64,000 bases of DNA from Arthrobacter sp. ISL-30 (GCF_018613855.1 NZ_JAGGPK010000025.1:91984-155983); one strand, 5' to 3'; positions 1 to 8,870 are shown, counted from the stretch's first letter. Notes: generated from the sequence alone by a model not told the origin. Program-made: numbers and translations.

Positions 1-393
1 CTTGGCGTAGGAACGGACGGTCATATCGGATTCAATGAACCCGGCTCCTCGTTGTCCTCACGCACTCGCATCAAGACGCTTATCGAGCAGACGCGCAAGG
101 ACAACGCGCGCTTCTTTGGGAGCATCAGTGAGGTGCCCCACCACGTCCTGACCCAGGGGCTGGGAACCATCCTTGAGGCCAAGCATGTGATCCTTGTGGC
201 AACCGGAGCACAAAAGGCACAGACGGTCCGTGATTTTGTCGAAGGGCCCGTGGCTGCCATCTGCGCTGCATCCGTCCTGCAGATGCATCCGCACACCACA
301 ATCCTCATTGATGAGGCGGCAGCATCCTCGCTAAAACTGGCCGACTACTACCGCCATGCCTATGACAACAAGCCCCAGTGGCAAGGACTGTAA
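1..393 (+). CDS. nagB: Glucosamine-6-phosphate deaminase, C-terminal part (5' end outside window)
   Basis: The frame is open from base 1, so only the last 130 residues are present. It reads [16 protein letters not shown] at residues 2-17, the conserved active-site loop of NagB, which converts glucosamine 6-phosphate to fructose 6-phosphate and ammonia in amino-sugar catabolism in the cytoplasm. The later segments [14 protein letters not shown] and [15 protein letters not shown] also fit NagB rather than 6-phosphogluconolactonase. The gene ends 17 bases before the next start; a fresh -10 hexamer in that gap suggests the next gene has its own promoter. Identification is secure from the motif; the N-terminus cannot be judged. 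Confidence 0.93.
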   Translation, partial: LGVGTDGHIGFNEPGSSLSSRTRIKTLIEQTRKDNARFFGSISEVPHHVLTQGLGTILEAKHVILVATGAQKAQTVRDFVEGPVAAICAASVLQMHPHTTILIDEAAASSLKLADYYRHAYDNKPQWQGL

Positions 394-397
394 CGGC

Positions 398-403
398 TAA
401 GAT
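398..403 (+). promoter_or_regulatory. -10 hexamer for DUF3039 gene (leaderless)
   Basis: TAAGAT ends seven bases before ATG 411, placing the start point at 410/411. No Shine-Dalgarno sequence precedes this ATG, so the mRNA is probably leaderless. No convincing -35 is visible. Confidence 0.45.
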
Positions 404-410
404 GGGTTGC

Positions 411-737
411 ATGACTACCCTGCCTCCGGATCCATTCGAGAATGACCCCATGCGGCCCGGGGCCGGTTACTCCACGGCCACGATTGAGCGCGAGGAACTC
501 CGCGAGGAAGTTGAACCCGGCGACCGGGAGCGCTTTTCGCATTACGTTCGCAAGGAAAAGATCATGGAGTCGGCAATGACAGGGGAGCCCGTGATCGCCT
601 TATGCGGCAAAGTCTGGACTCCCGGCCGGGACCCGAAGAAGTTCCCGGTGTGCCCCACATGCAAGGAAATCTACAAAGGTCTTCGCCCCGGAAATGACGG
701 CGGCGGCCAAGGCGGCGGACCGGGCAACTCCAAGTAG
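411..737 (+). CDS. DUF3039 domain-containing protein
   Basis: A 108-residue protein of the actinobacterial DUF3039 family, whose function is not established. The conserved core runs from about residue 25 (ERFSHYVRKEKI) to residue 88 and contains LCGKVWTPGRDPKKFPVC followed by PTC. The three cysteines plus the histidine in FSHYV look like a small zinc-ribbon site; that is inference. The C-terminal tail is Gly-rich. In-frame starts also exist at 378 (GTG) and 402 (ATG), but 411 matches the -10 spacing. Its TAG shares one base with the GTG of the following transporter, so translation is probably coupled to the transporter and helicase genes. Confidence 0.85.
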   Translation: MTTLPPDPFENDPMRPGAGYSTATIEREELREEVEPGDRERFSHYVRKEKIMESAMTGEPVIALCGKVWTPGRDPKKFPVCPTCKEIYKGLRPGNDGGGQGGGPGNSK

Positions 738-2146
738 TGGAGGGCGGGCCGCTTTCACGGGCCTTCCGGCCCCTGACCATCGGCATCATCGCCCTGGTTG
801 GTTCTGTCGCCTTTGAGGCCATGGCTGTTGCCACTGCGATGCCGGTGGTGGCACGGGAACTCAACGGCGAATCCGCCTATGGCCTTGCATTTTCGTTGTT
901 CCTGACGGCTGCACTGGTGGCGACTGTAGCTGCCGGATCCTGGTGCGACTTGAAGGGCCCGAGGCCCGCGCTACTGACAGGGCTTGCCCTTATTGTCGGC
1001 GGGCTCCTGGTGTCAGGACTCTCCGGTGCCTTCCTCCTCATGACGGTGGGCCGGGCGGTGTCCGGCCTTGGAGGGGGCCTGCTGGTGGTGGCACTCTACG
1101 TCATTATCGGCGAAGCCTATCCGGGCAAGCTCCAGCCCATCGTGTTCGGGTGGATGTCCGCTGCCTGGGTACTTCCCTCACTGATCGGGCCACTGGTAGC
1201 CGGCTACCTTGCGCAGAGCGTGAGCTGGCGCTGGGTCTTCCTTGGCGTGGTTCCCATCACCGTCTGCGCGCTGGCCCTTGTGTGGCCGCGGATCAGGGAA
1301 CTCGGCGCACCGGAGCCTCCCTCAATGGACGCGTCCCAGGGCAGGAGGCGCAGCACGCTTGGGCTCTTATTGGGGAGTGGCGTCTTTGTGCTCCAGTGGG
1401 CGCTGCACGGCACCGCAGAGCAGGCGTCGTGGTGGCTCGCAGCGGCTATGGCTGCCGGAGCCCTGGCTGTTGCCTGGGCCGCGCCGCGATTGCTGCCCGT
1501 GGGCGCCTTTCGGCTTGGGCACGGCCTTCCCAGTGTGGTGATGACGCGCGGCCTGCTCGCCATGGCCTTTTTTGGGGCCGAAGCCTTTGTTCCGCTCATG
1601 CTGGTAAACGCCCATGGCCTGCAGCCCGCGATGGCGGGACTGGCCCTTACTGGCGGCGCGCTGGGGTGGTCAATCGGGGCCTTCCTTCAAAGCCGGGTTA
1701 GGCTTGAACGGCATTGGATCCTGGTTGCTGCTGCGGCGGCCACCGGCGTCTCCATCGCGGCAATGGCGCTCCTGTCAGCTTCGGGAACGCCGTTCTGGCT
1801 CATCATGGTGGTCTGGGCGCTGACAGGTTTGTCTATCGGGGCCTCCTTCTCAACGACGTCGGTCCTCGTCCTGAACTTGTCGACGGCGAATGAGCGGGGC
1901 CGTAACTCGGCCTCCTTGCAACTGTCGGACCAACTGGGTTCCGTCGCCGGCACAGCCGGCGCCGGAACATTGTTTGCAGCACTGCGCGATCCGGCGCATC
2001 CGGAACAGATTGGTGTTTTTGTGGTTATTTGGGTTTCGCTGGCTGCAGCGGCCTTGCTCGGAATTGTTGCGGCTGCCCGCAGCGGCCCCGCCTCGGGTGG
2101 ACCCGCCGGGCGGGTCAAGGAGCAGACGGGGGTGGGGTCCGCGTGA
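737..2146 (+). CDS. MFS transporter (probable drug/metabolite exporter)
   Basis: A 469-residue integral membrane protein with 12-14 hydrophobic segments. After the first helix and loop it carries the MFS motif A-like sequence WCDLKGPRPALLTGLAL near residues 70-87 and a GRAVSGLGGGLLVVALYVI segment resembling motif C of proton-driven exporters. The central loop near residue 190 is charged, as expected between the two six-helix halves. The substrate cannot be read from sequence. GTG 737 is used as start because it overlaps the preceding stop, and the 3' end overlaps the helicase GTG by four bases (GTGA), so the three genes are one translationally coupled set. Confidence 0.88.
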   Translation: MEGGPLSRAFRPLTIGIIALVGSVAFEAMAVATAMPVVARELNGESAYGLAFSLFLTAALVATVAAGSWCDLKGPRPALLTGLALIVGGLLVSGLSGAFLLMTVGRAVSGLGGGLLVVALYVIIGEAYPGKLQPIVFGWMSAAWVLPSLIGPLVAGYLAQSVSWRWVFLGVVPITVCALALVWPRIRELGAPEPPSMDASQGRRRSTLGLLLGSGVFVLQWALHGTAEQASWWLAAAMAAGALAVAWAAPRLLPVGAFRLGHGLPSVVMTRGLLAMAFFGAEAFVPLMLVNAHGLQPAMAGLALTGGALGWSIGAFLQSRVRLERHWILVAAAAATGVSIAAMALLSASGTPFWLIMVVWALTGLSIGASFSTTSVLVLNLSTANERGRNSASLQLSDQLGSVAGTAGAGTLFAALRDPAHPEQIGVFVVIWVSLAAAALLGIVAAARSGPASGGPAGRVKEQTGVGSA

Positions 2147-3918
2147 CGGAAACCCTTTTTGGCGGTCCCTCCCTGCCCCCCGCCTACCCTGAACGCGCGG
2201 CCTGGGGCACAGCCCCCAAGCTGCGTGCCTGGCAGCAGGAGGCCCTGGACCTCTACATGCGGAATTCTCCGCGGGACTTCCTTGCCGTAGCTACGCCGGG
2301 TGCGGGTAAGACCACCTTTGCCCTGCGCGTGGCTTCCCTCCTGATTGAGAGCGGCACCATCAATCGCGTCACAATCGTGGCTCCGACGGATCACTTGAAG
2401 CGCCAATGGGCCGATGCTGCAGCCCGGGTAGGCATTGCAATCGACCCGAACTTCAAGAATTCCGACGGCCAGCACGGGCGTGGCTTCATCGGCGTCGCAG
2501 TTACATATGCCCAGGTTGCCAGCAAGCCGCTGCTGCACCGGGCGAAGACCGAGGCCGCCAGGACACTGGTCATCCTCGACGAAATCCACCACGGTGGGGA
2601 AGCATTGTCCTGGGGTGACGGCCTGCGGGAGGCCTTCGATCCGGCCGTGCGGCGCCTGGCGCTTACCGGAACCCCTTTTCGCTCCGACACCTCCCCGATC
2701 CCGTTCGTGGAGTACGCGGAGGACCGCGACGGCATCCGGCGCTCGCGTGCCGATTACACCTACGGCTACGGCAACGCCTTGCGTGACCACGTGGTGCGGC
2801 CGGTGCTCTTTATGGCCTACTCCGGGCAGATGCGCTGGCGTACCAGTGGCGGTGACGAGATGGCCGCGTCCCTGGGCGAAGCCGCCGTCACCAAGGACGT
2901 CACCTCCCAGGCCTGGCGGACAGCCCTGAATCCCGCCGGTGAATGGATCCCGGCGGTCCTTGCTGCCGCAGATAAGCGGCTGAGTGAAGTGCGGCGCACT
3001 GTGCCCGACGCCGGCGGCCTGGTCATTGCCACCGACCACGAAGATGCCCGGGCCTACGCCGGCCAGCTGAAGAAGATCACCGGGCAATCGCCCACCGTGA
3101 TCCTGTCCGATGATTCCAAAGCCTCGAGCAAGATCGAGGAATTCTCCGAAGGCGACAAGCGCTGGATGGTGGCGGTGCGCATGGTCTCCGAAGGCGTGGA
3201 CGTTCCGCGCCTGTCCGTAGGTGTCTATGCGACCTCCACTTCAACGCCGCTGTTCTTTGCCCAGGCCGTGGGGCGCTTTGTGCGTGCCCGAAAACGCGGT
3301 GAAACGGCGTCGGTGTTCCTGCCCTCGGTGCCGCCGCTTATGGTCCTGGCCAACTCCATGGAGGCCGAACGCGACCATGCGCTGGACCGGCCGGACAACA
3401 GCGACGGCGACGGCCTCTTCGACGCCGAAGAATCGCTGATGGCCGAGGCGAACAGGGAAGAGAAGGCCTCGGACGCCCTCACGAAGGGAAAGTTCGAAGC
3501 CCTCGATTCGCAGGCGTCCTTCGACCGGGTGCTGTTCGACGGCGGTGAGTTCGGCACGGGCGGGGACATCGGTTCCGAGGAGGAACTGGACTTCCTGGGC
3601 ATTCCCGGGCTCCTGGACGCCGAACAGGTGGGCACCCTCCTGCGCCAGCGCCAGCACGAGCAGCAGTCACGCAGGAAGAAGCAGTCGCTGTCCGCTCCGG
3701 AGGCGCCGGCCGTCCCCGACCACCGCATGCTGATGGACCTGCGGAACGAGCTCGCCAAGAACGTGGCAGCCTGGTCCGCCCGGACGGGTACGCCCCATGG
3801 CGTGATCCACAACAAGCTCCGCGAGATCTGCGGCGGCCCCGCCGTCGCGCAGGCGAGCGAGGATCAACTCCAGAGCCGGCTCCGCAAGCTCCAGGACTGG
3901 TTCGTCGGGAGGAAGTAG
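2143..3918 (+). CDS. DEAD/DEAH-box superfamily 2 helicase
   Basis: A 591-residue SF2 ATPase. Walker A is ATPGAGKT at residues 50-57, motif II is DEIH at 146-149, motif III is TGT at 175-177, and motif VI is QAVGRFVRAR at 374-383. The C-terminal 200 residues are acidic and end in a segment (HGVIHNKLREICGG) with no recognised domain. It should unwind or translocate on nucleic acid, with a role in repair or RNA metabolism not resolved by sequence. The reading frame extends upstream to 2029, but GTG 2143 makes the usual GTGA overlap with the transporter stop and begins at the conserved N-terminus, so it was chosen. Confidence 0.87.
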   Translation: MTETLFGGPSLPPAYPERAAWGTAPKLRAWQQEALDLYMRNSPRDFLAVATPGAGKTTFALRVASLLIESGTINRVTIVAPTDHLKRQWADAAARVGIAIDPNFKNSDGQHGRGFIGVAVTYAQVASKPLLHRAKTEAARTLVILDEIHHGGEALSWGDGLREAFDPAVRRLALTGTPFRSDTSPIPFVEYAEDRDGIRRSRADYTYGYGNALRDHVVRPVLFMAYSGQMRWRTSGGDEMAASLGEAAVTKDVTSQAWRTALNPAGEWIPAVLAAADKRLSEVRRTVPDAGGLVIATDHEDARAYAGQLKKITGQSPTVILSDDSKASSKIEEFSEGDKRWMVAVRMVSEGVDVPRLSVGVYATSTSTPLFFAQAVGRFVRARKRGETASVFLPSVPPLMVLANSMEAERDHALDRPDNSDGDGLFDAEESLMAEANREEKASDALTKGKFEALDSQASFDRVLFDGGEFGTGGDIGSEEELDFLGIPGLLDAEQVGTLLRQRQHEQQSRRKKQSLSAPEAPAVPDHRMLMDLRNELAKNVAAWSARTGTPHGVIHNKLREICGGPAVAQASEDQLQSRLRKLQDWFVGRK

Positions 3919-3923
3919 CCGCA

Positions 3924-3945
3924 GCAGGCAGACAGGCAGGCAGGA
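3924..3945. repeat. Short CAGG/CAGA microsatellite-like tract
   Basis: The 22 bases after the helicase stop are five tetranucleotide-like units of CAGG and CAGA. The tract lies just before a hairpin between convergent genes and does not encode anything visible. Confidence 0.4.
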
Positions 3946-3946
3946 A

Positions 3947-3979
3947 GTCCAGTAGCCCGGCCAGGGCAGGCTACTGGAC
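3947..3979. terminator. Inverted repeat between convergent helicase and pncA
   Basis: GTCCAGTAGCC at 3947-3957 is the exact complement of GGCTACTGGAC at 3969-3979, with an 11-base loop. The right arm includes the last two codons and stop of pncA. There is no T-run, so termination strength is uncertain. Confidence 0.55.
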
Positions 3980-4603
3980 GTCGACGCCGCCCAGCTCCAT
4001 CTCGGTGAAGGCCTCCTCGAGGTCCTCGGCGATGCCCACTGTGAGCTTGCGCAGGACCGTGACGGAGTAGCCTGCCTGAACCGCATCCAATGCCGTGGCA
4101 CGAACGCAGTAATCGGAGGCAATGCCCACCACCACCACGTCCTCCACATCATGGCTCTGGAGCCAGTCGTCCAGGCCGATCGCTTCGTCGTCGACGCCCG
4201 TTACGGGCAGGCTGGCAGGCGTCGTCCCCGGGGCAAGTTCGCCAGTGGGAACCTCGTCTTCGGGCGCCAGCACGCCCTCGAAGCCCGAGTAGGCGGCCGT
4301 GAACTGCCCTTTGCGGAAGTACGCCTGGATGTATTCGTCGTCGAGGTCCTCGTGCAGCTCCGCGCCTTTCGTTCCGGCGACGCAGTGCGGCGGCCAGCTG
4401 TCGACGTAATCAGGTTCGTCGGAGAAGTGTGCGCCGGGTTCGATGTGCCAGTCCTGCGTGGCGACGATGTGGTCGAAGTGCTGATGGTTGGCGTCCAGGT
4501 AGTCACTGATGGCACCGGCGACGGCGGCGCCACCCTCCACTGCCAGGGCGCCGCCTTCACAGAAGTCGTTCTGGACGTCGACAATTATCAAGGCTTTGGA
4601 CAT
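3971..4603 (-). CDS. pncA: Nicotinamidase
   Basis: A 210-residue isochorismatase-fold hydrolase that deamidates nicotinamide to nicotinate for NAD salvage. The catalytic triad is visible as D9 (VDVQNDF), K98 (FRKGQ) and C166 (SDYCV). The metal-binding set D51, H53, H59 and H73 matches the pattern of Mycobacterium PncA. Length is normal for the family. The ATG overlaps the pncB stop by one base (TGATG on the minus strand), so pncB and pncA form one operon that performs two successive salvage steps. It is convergent with the helicase, with an inverted repeat at its 3' end. Confidence 0.95.
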   Translation of the reverse strand: MSKALIIVDVQNDFCEGGALAVEGGAAVAGAISDYLDANHQHFDHIVATQDWHIEPGAHFSDEPDYVDSWPPHCVAGTKGAELHEDLDDEYIQAYFRKGQFTAAYSGFEGVLAPEDEVPTGELAPGTTPASLPVTGVDDEAIGLDDWLQSHDVEDVVVVGIASDYCVRATALDAVQAGYSVTVLRKLTVGIAEDLEEAFTEMELGGVDVQ

Positions 4604-5931
4604 CAGTACTCCTCGTAAACCGTGGGAATTGCTGCTTCTCCGCGCTGAAGCCGGTTGACCACCGGAGGAAGCTCGAGCATGCTGGCTGCGTGCCGCTCCT
4701 GGGCACGCATCACTCCTTCATGCCCTATCCAGCCGGGAAGCAGTTCGCCGTTTTTGACGAACTGCTGCAGCAGGGCGCGGTCGTTTCCGTCGTCCTGGGG
4801 ACGCTGGCCGATTCCTACGATTTCCTGGGTGGCGATCCCGTGGTGGTCCAGTTTGCGCAGCGCGTATTTCCGGCCGCCCACACTGGCCTTGTTCTTCGCT
4901 GCCTTGGCCACGGAGACGAACTGGCCGGAATCATCAGCCCGGCTGACAAGCTTGTACACCATGCTCGCGGTCGGAGCCCCCGAACCGGTGACCAGGGACG
5001 TTCCCACCCCGTAGGAGTCCACTGGGGCGGACTGCAACGCCGCGATCGCGAATTCGTCGAGGTCGGACGTGACGACAATCCTGGTGTTGGTATTGCCCAG
5101 ATCATCCAGGAGTTCGCGTACCCATTGTGCCTGCGCCACGAGGTCTCCGGAGTCCAGCCTCACAGCGCCGAGCTTGTCGCCGGCGAGTTCGACGGCGGTC
5201 CGCACGGCGGTTTCGACGTCGTACGTGTCCACCAGCAGCGTGGTTTCCGGGCCGAACGAGGCGATCTGCGCCTCGAACGCCTCACGTTCAGAGTCATGGA
5301 GGAGGGTGAAGGAGTGGGCCGCGGTTCCCACGGTCTTGATACCGTACCGCCGGCCGGCTTCCAGGTTGGAGGTGCTGGCAAAGCCGGCGATCACGGCAGC
5401 CCGGGCGGCCGCCGTCGCCGATTCCTCCTGCGTGCGCCGCGATCCCATTTCGATGCACGGACGTGTCCCCGCCGCGCTGGTCATGCGGGATGCGGCCGAG
5501 GCGATGGCGCTGTCGTGGTTCAGGACAGACAGGATGTAGGTCTCCAGGATGCAGGCCTCGGCGAACGTGGCCTCCACGATCAGGACGGGGGAGTGGGGGA
5601 AATAGACCTCCCCTTCCGGGTAACCCCAGATATCACCGGAGAAGCGGAAGTCCGCAAGGTATTCGAGGGTTTCCTTGTTCACCACGTGGGTCTGTTCCAG
5701 GAACGCCAGTTCCTCCTCGCCGAACGAGAAGTCCGCGATGCCCTCCAGGAGGCGTCCTGTTCCTGCCACGACACCGTAACGGCGGCCGTCGGGCAAGCGC
5801 CGCGCGAACGCTTCGAAGACCGAGCGGCGATGTGCGGCACCGGAATGCAGCGCGGCCTCAAGCATGGTCAGTTCGTAGTGATCGGTGTAGAGGGACGTGC
5901 GGGGGTGGTCCCAGGCGGCGGATCTACTCAC
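4603..5931 (-). CDS. pncB: Nicotinate phosphoribosyltransferase
   Basis: A 442-residue enzyme joining nicotinate and PRPP to nicotinate mononucleotide, with ATP hydrolysis. The N-terminal SLYTDHYELTML segment and the GVGTSLVTGSGAPTASMVYK region near residue 310, which binds the phosphate, are typical of the family. It is the first gene of the pncBA operon. GTG 5931 is chosen because a TAGAGT hexamer ends seven bases before it and no ribosome-binding site is present, implying a leaderless mRNA. No copy of the palindrome found before nrtR occurs here, so control by NrtR is not suggested by sequence. Confidence 0.95.
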   Translation of the reverse strand: MSRSAAWDHPRTSLYTDHYELTMLEAALHSGAAHRRSVFEAFARRLPDGRRYGVVAGTGRLLEGIADFSFGEEELAFLEQTHVVNKETLEYLADFRFSGDIWGYPEGEVYFPHSPVLIVEATFAEACILETYILSVLNHDSAIASAASRMTSAAGTRPCIEMGSRRTQEESATAAARAAVIAGFASTSNLEAGRRYGIKTVGTAAHSFTLLHDSEREAFEAQIASFGPETTLLVDTYDVETAVRTAVELAGDKLGAVRLDSGDLVAQAQWVRELLDDLGNTNTRIVVTSDLDEFAIAALQSAPVDSYGVGTSLVTGSGAPTASMVYKLVSRADDSGQFVSVAKAAKNKASVGGRKYALRKLDHHGIATQEIVGIGQRPQDDGNDRALLQQFVKNGELLPGWIGHEGVMRAQERHAASMLELPPVVNRLQRGEAAIPTVYEEY

Positions 5932-5934
5932 GGA

Positions 5935-5962
5935 TTCACTCTAGTGTGCATCGCCCTAGAAT
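5935..5962 (+). promoter_or_regulatory. clpS promoter (leaderless)
   Basis: TTCACT at 5935-5940, a 16-bp spacer and TAGAAT at 5957-5962. The -10 ends six bases before ATG 5969, so +1 falls on the A of the start codon. The -35 overlaps the pncB -10. Confidence 0.6.
5938..5943 (-). promoter_or_regulatory. -10 hexamer of pncBA (leaderless)
   Basis: On the minus strand TAGAGT ends six bases before GTG 5931, putting +1 on the G of the start codon. It lies within 20 bases of the divergent clpS -10 element, so the two polymerases must compete for the same 37-bp gap. Confidence 0.55.
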
Positions 5963-5968
5963 GGACAG

Positions 5969-6331
5969 ATGACCCCTAGCGTTGCGATTGGTACTGACAT
6001 CGAGGAGCGGTCGGACACCGAACAACAGTCGTCCACCGATGTCCTGGCCGCCCCGGATATCCCTTGGAACCTCGTGATCTGGAACGATCCGGTCAATCTC
6101 ATGAGCTACGTGTCCTATGTTTTCCAGAGCTACTTCGGCTATTCCGAGGCCAAGGCCAACAAGCTGATGCTCGAAGTCCACAGGAAGGGCCGCTCCATCG
6201 TGGCCCATGGCAGCAAGGAGCAGGTGGAGCAGCACGCCGTCGCCATGCACGGGTACGGGCTCTGGGCGACAGTCGAAAAGGCCGCCAGCGGCAACGCCGG
6301 TCCCGGCAAGGGGGGCGTACAGCGTGGCTAA
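5969..6331 (+). CDS. clpS: ATP-dependent Clp protease adaptor ClpS
   Basis: A 120-residue adaptor that delivers N-degron substrates to the ClpC/ClpP protease. The core from about residue 32 reads PWNLVIWNDPVNLMSYV, then FGYSEAKANKLMLEVHRKGRS and a VEQHAVAMHGYGLWATVE end, which is the full ClpS fold with its NDP motif. The N-terminal 30 residues are a low-complexity tail that is probably disordered. The gene overlaps the next by eight bases; this clpS-DUF2017 pairing is widespread in actinobacteria. No Shine-Dalgarno sequence is visible, matching a leaderless start. Confidence 0.94.
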   Translation: MTPSVAIGTDIEERSDTEQQSSTDVLAAPDIPWNLVIWNDPVNLMSYVSYVFQSYFGYSEAKANKLMLEVHRKGRSIVAHGSKEQVEQHAVAMHGYGLWATVEKAASGNAGPGKGGVQRG

Positions 6332-6890
6332 GGCCTTCAAATACGGGCTCAAGGGCATCACCGGATACCTGGAACCGGCCGAGCGGGAACTCCTGCGGGG
6401 ACTGGTGGACGACGTCATTTCGATGCTGGAACCGGAAGCCAGGGAGAACCAGGATCCGCTGGCGGCCCTGATCGGGCTGGACATGGAGGTCAAGGAGCCC
6501 AAGGACCGCGCCTTGCAGCGGCTGCTGCCCAATGTGATGAAGGGTGACGACGCTGGATCGCTGGAATTCCGCCAGCTCACCGAACGCTCCCTGCGCGAGG
6601 GCAAGATCGGCGCCCTGCGGGCGGTCGCCCTTGGGCTGGACAAGGACGATCTGGTACTCACGCCCGAGCAGGCCCGCTACTGGTCCATGGGGCTGAACGA
6701 TGTCCGGCTGGTCCTGGCTGAACGGCTGGACATCCGGGACGAGGCCGACGCCGATCACGTCCACCTCATGCAGGACTGGTCGCAGGCTGAGGACGTGGAA
6801 AGCTACCTGGCTCTCGTGTACAACTTCACCACATGGCTCCAGGAGTCCCTGGTGCAGGCCATGCTGGCAGCCAGGGAACGAAAGGCCTGA
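6324..6890 (+). CDS. DUF2017 domain-containing protein
   Basis: A 188-residue soluble protein of the actinobacterial DUF2017 family; its molecular role is not established. It starts with GTG 6324 inside the end of clpS (eight-base overlap), which fits the conserved AFKYGLKGITGYLEPAER N-terminus; longer upstream frames would only read clpS out of frame. Constant coupling to clpS suggests a role linked to Clp-dependent proteolysis, which is inference from neighbourhood. The sequence is mostly helical and charged with no membrane segment or catalytic motif that I recognise. Confidence 0.83.
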   Translation: MAKAFKYGLKGITGYLEPAERELLRGLVDDVISMLEPEARENQDPLAALIGLDMEVKEPKDRALQRLLPNVMKGDDAGSLEFRQLTERSLREGKIGALRAVALGLDKDDLVLTPEQARYWSMGLNDVRLVLAERLDIRDEADADHVHLMQDWSQAEDVESYLALVYNFTTWLQESLVQAMLAARERKA

Positions 6891-6974
6891 GGCGGCTGTG
6901 ACCCAGCCCTCATTTGTGACCAAGCCGACACGAGGCGGACAACACAAGTGATGGCTGCAACACAGGGGAAGCCT

Positions 6975-6980
6975 TATTCT
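6975..6980 (+). promoter_or_regulatory. -10 hexamer for murI
   Basis: TATTCT ends nine bases before ATG 6990, so the expected start point is 6986-6990 and the leader would be at most three or four bases. This favours 6990 over the upstream in-frame ATGs at 6948 and 6951. Confidence 0.45.
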
Positions 6981-6989
6981 CGAATAATC

Positions 6990-8030
6990 ATGAACTCAGC
7001 ATCCGGGACACATCACGCCGTTCCTCCGGCGGCAGGGCCGCAGGGAGACAGCCCGGACGGCGGCAGCCTCGGATGGCGACCGATAGGCGTTTTTGATTCA
7101 GGAGTCGGCGGACTGACGGTTGCCCGCTCCATCATCGACCAACTGCCCAACGAGTCCATCCTCTACGTTGGCGACACCGCCAATGGCCCTTACGGACCCT
7201 TGCCGATCGCCGAGGTGCGCGCCAACGCCCTCGGAGTCATGGACGAGCTGGTGGATTCGGGCGTGAAGCTGCTGACGATCGCCTGCAACTCGGCGTCGGC
7301 GGCGGTCCTGCGTGACGCGCGCGAACGCTATACGGCCCGTTACGGCATCCCTGTCATCGAGGTAATCCAGCCCGCTGTACGTCGGGCCGTCTCGGCCACG
7401 CGCACAGGCAGGATCGGTGTCATTGGAACCTCGGCGACGGTAGGCTCCCGGGCTTATGACGACACTTTCGCCGCCGCCCCCGACCTCACCATTACCTCTG
7501 TGGCCTGTCCGGAGTTCGTCAATTTCGTCGAGGCAGGAGTCACCACCGGACCTGAACTCCTGGAAGTAGCGGACGGATACCTGGCCCCCCTGCGCGAGGC
7601 CGGCGTGGACACTGTTGTCCTCGGCTGCACGCACTACCCGCTGCTGACCGGCGTCATCTCCTACGTCATGGGGGAGGACGTGACGCTGGTTTCAAGCGCT
7701 GAGGAAACCGCCAAGGACGTCTACCGTGCACTTGCCACGAACCGGCTCCAAAGAACACTGGCCACGCCACCCAGCCATGACTTCATTGCCACGGGCGATG
7801 CCGTGCAGTTCGAAACCCTCGCCCGCCGCTTCCTCGGACCGGAAGTTCTGACTGTCCGGCACGTGGACCACGTGGCCGCCCAGTATCCCACCGGCAGCCT
7901 GGCCCGGATCACGCCTGAAATGCTGGAAGCCGCCCGGGCGGGCTCGGCCGCTGCAGGAGGCCCCCGCCGTTCCCACTTCGTCGAGCCATCCGCAGGAGCG
8001 AAAATTTCCGGGGGAGGCCTTGGCCTGTGA
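6990..8030 (+). CDS. murI: Glutamate racemase
   Basis: Interconverts L- and D-glutamate to supply D-Glu for peptidoglycan. From ATG 6990 it is 346 residues; the enzyme core begins at [14 protein letters not shown] after about 30 non-conserved residues. The two catalytic cysteines are in [11 protein letters not shown] and [11 protein letters not shown]. The C-terminal 60 residues are longer than in most MurI proteins, rich in Ala/Gly and probably disordered. In-frame ATGs at 6948 and 6951 would add 14 residues; the -10 position favours 6990. The stop overlaps the next GTG by four bases, so translation of the MBL hydrolase is coupled. Confidence 0.93.
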   Translation: MNSASGTHHAVPPAAGPQGDSPDGGSLGWRPIGVFDSGVGGLTVARSIIDQLPNESILYVGDTANGPYGPLPIAEVRANALGVMDELVDSGVKLLTIACNSASAAVLRDARERYTARYGIPVIEVIQPAVRRAVSATRTGRIGVIGTSATVGSRAYDDTFAAAPDLTITSVACPEFVNFVEAGVTTGPELLEVADGYLAPLREAGVDTVVLGCTHYPLLTGVISYVMGEDVTLVSSAEETAKDVYRALATNRLQRTLATPPSHDFIATGDAVQFETLARRFLGPEVLTVRHVDHVAAQYPTGSLARITPEMLEAARAGSAAAGGPRRSHFVEPSAGAKISGGGLGL

Positions 8031-8824
8031 AGCTGACCATTGTGGGCTGTACCGGATCATTCCCGGGACCAGGCTCGCCGGCGTCGTGCTACCTGCTGGC
8101 TGCCAATGACGGAAACCGGGTCTGGAAGATTGTGCTGGACCTTGGCAGCGGTGCCTTGGGCGCAATCCAACGCTACACAGACCTGGAAGACATCGACGCG
8201 ATCTTCCTGACGCACCTGCATCCCGACCATTGCATGGACCTTTGTGGCCTGCACGTGGCGGTGCGCTGGAAACCGGGCGGCTGGGGACGGGACCGCATTC
8301 CGGTCTGGGGACCGGCTGCGACGGCGGACCGCATGGCTACCGCCTACGGGCTGGAACTGGATCCGGGAATGCACGAGGAGTTCGACTTCAGCAACTGGTC
8401 GGAGCGGCGCAGCGTGGAAGTGGGCCCCTTCAAGGTGACGCCCTTCGCGGTCAACCACCCGGTTGAGGAGGCCTATGCGCTGCGGGTGGAAGCCACCGAG
8501 CTGGACAAGGATGGGAGGCCCATGACCAGGGTGCTCACCTACTCCGGTGACACCGACTCCTGCCAGGGGCTTGAGGACGCCGCTAAGGAAGCAGATCTCT
8601 TTCTGTGCGAAGCTGCCTTCGAGGAGGGTCGCGACGACGGCATCAAGGACGTGCACCTCACCGGGAAGCGGGCCGGAGAGGCGGCAACGGCTGCCGGTGC
8701 GCGACGACTGCTGCTGACGCATATTCCTGTCTGGACCTCCCAGACGAAGGTCATGGCTGAGGCAAGGCCCGAATTCGACGGCGACGTTGCGGTGGCCGTT
8801 GCCGGAGTGCACTACACGGTTTAG
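8027..8824 (+). CDS. MBL-fold metallohydrolase (RNase Z / phosphodiesterase-like)
   Basis: A 265-residue metallo-beta-lactamase-fold hydrolase. The metal-binding signature THLHPDH gives H63, H65, D67 and H68; further ligands are probably H154 in [10 protein letters not shown]175 in SGDTDS and H232 near LLLTHIPVW. The short insert pattern is closest to the RNase Z/cyclic-nucleotide phosphodiesterase branch, but the substrate is unknown. It is locked between murI (GTGA overlap) and rph, an order conserved in many actinobacteria, so a link to RNA 3'-end processing with rph is possible; this is inference only. Confidence 0.85.
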   Translation: MKLTIVGCTGSFPGPGSPASCYLLAANDGNRVWKIVLDLGSGALGAIQRYTDLEDIDAIFLTHLHPDHCMDLCGLHVAVRWKPGGWGRDRIPVWGPAATADRMATAYGLELDPGMHEEFDFSNWSERRSVEVGPFKVTPFAVNHPVEEAYALRVEATELDKDGRPMTRVLTYSGDTDSCQGLEDAAKEADLFLCEAAFEEGRDDGIKDVHLTGKRAGEAATAAGARRLLLTHIPVWTSQTKVMAEARPEFDGDVAVAVAGVHYTV

Positions 8825-8870
8825 GTATGGTGCTGTTTGGGCACGGCACCGAAGACTGCATGGGAATCGA

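Noticed and set aside
943..1701. Alternative plus-strand frame inside the first MFS gene
   Set aside because: The MFS frame has hydrophobic helices and motif A; the other frame is Arg/Gly-rich and overlaps it fully.
2029..2142. Extended N-terminus for the helicase
   Set aside because: The extra 38 residues overlap the membrane transporter gene and are not helicase-like; GTG 2143 gives the normal four-base overlap.
4690..5979. Long open frame on the plus strand opposite pncB (about 430 codons)
   Set aside because: It is antisense to a complete, recognisable pncB, has no protein-family features and runs into clpS sequence. Long antisense frames are common in high-GC genes.
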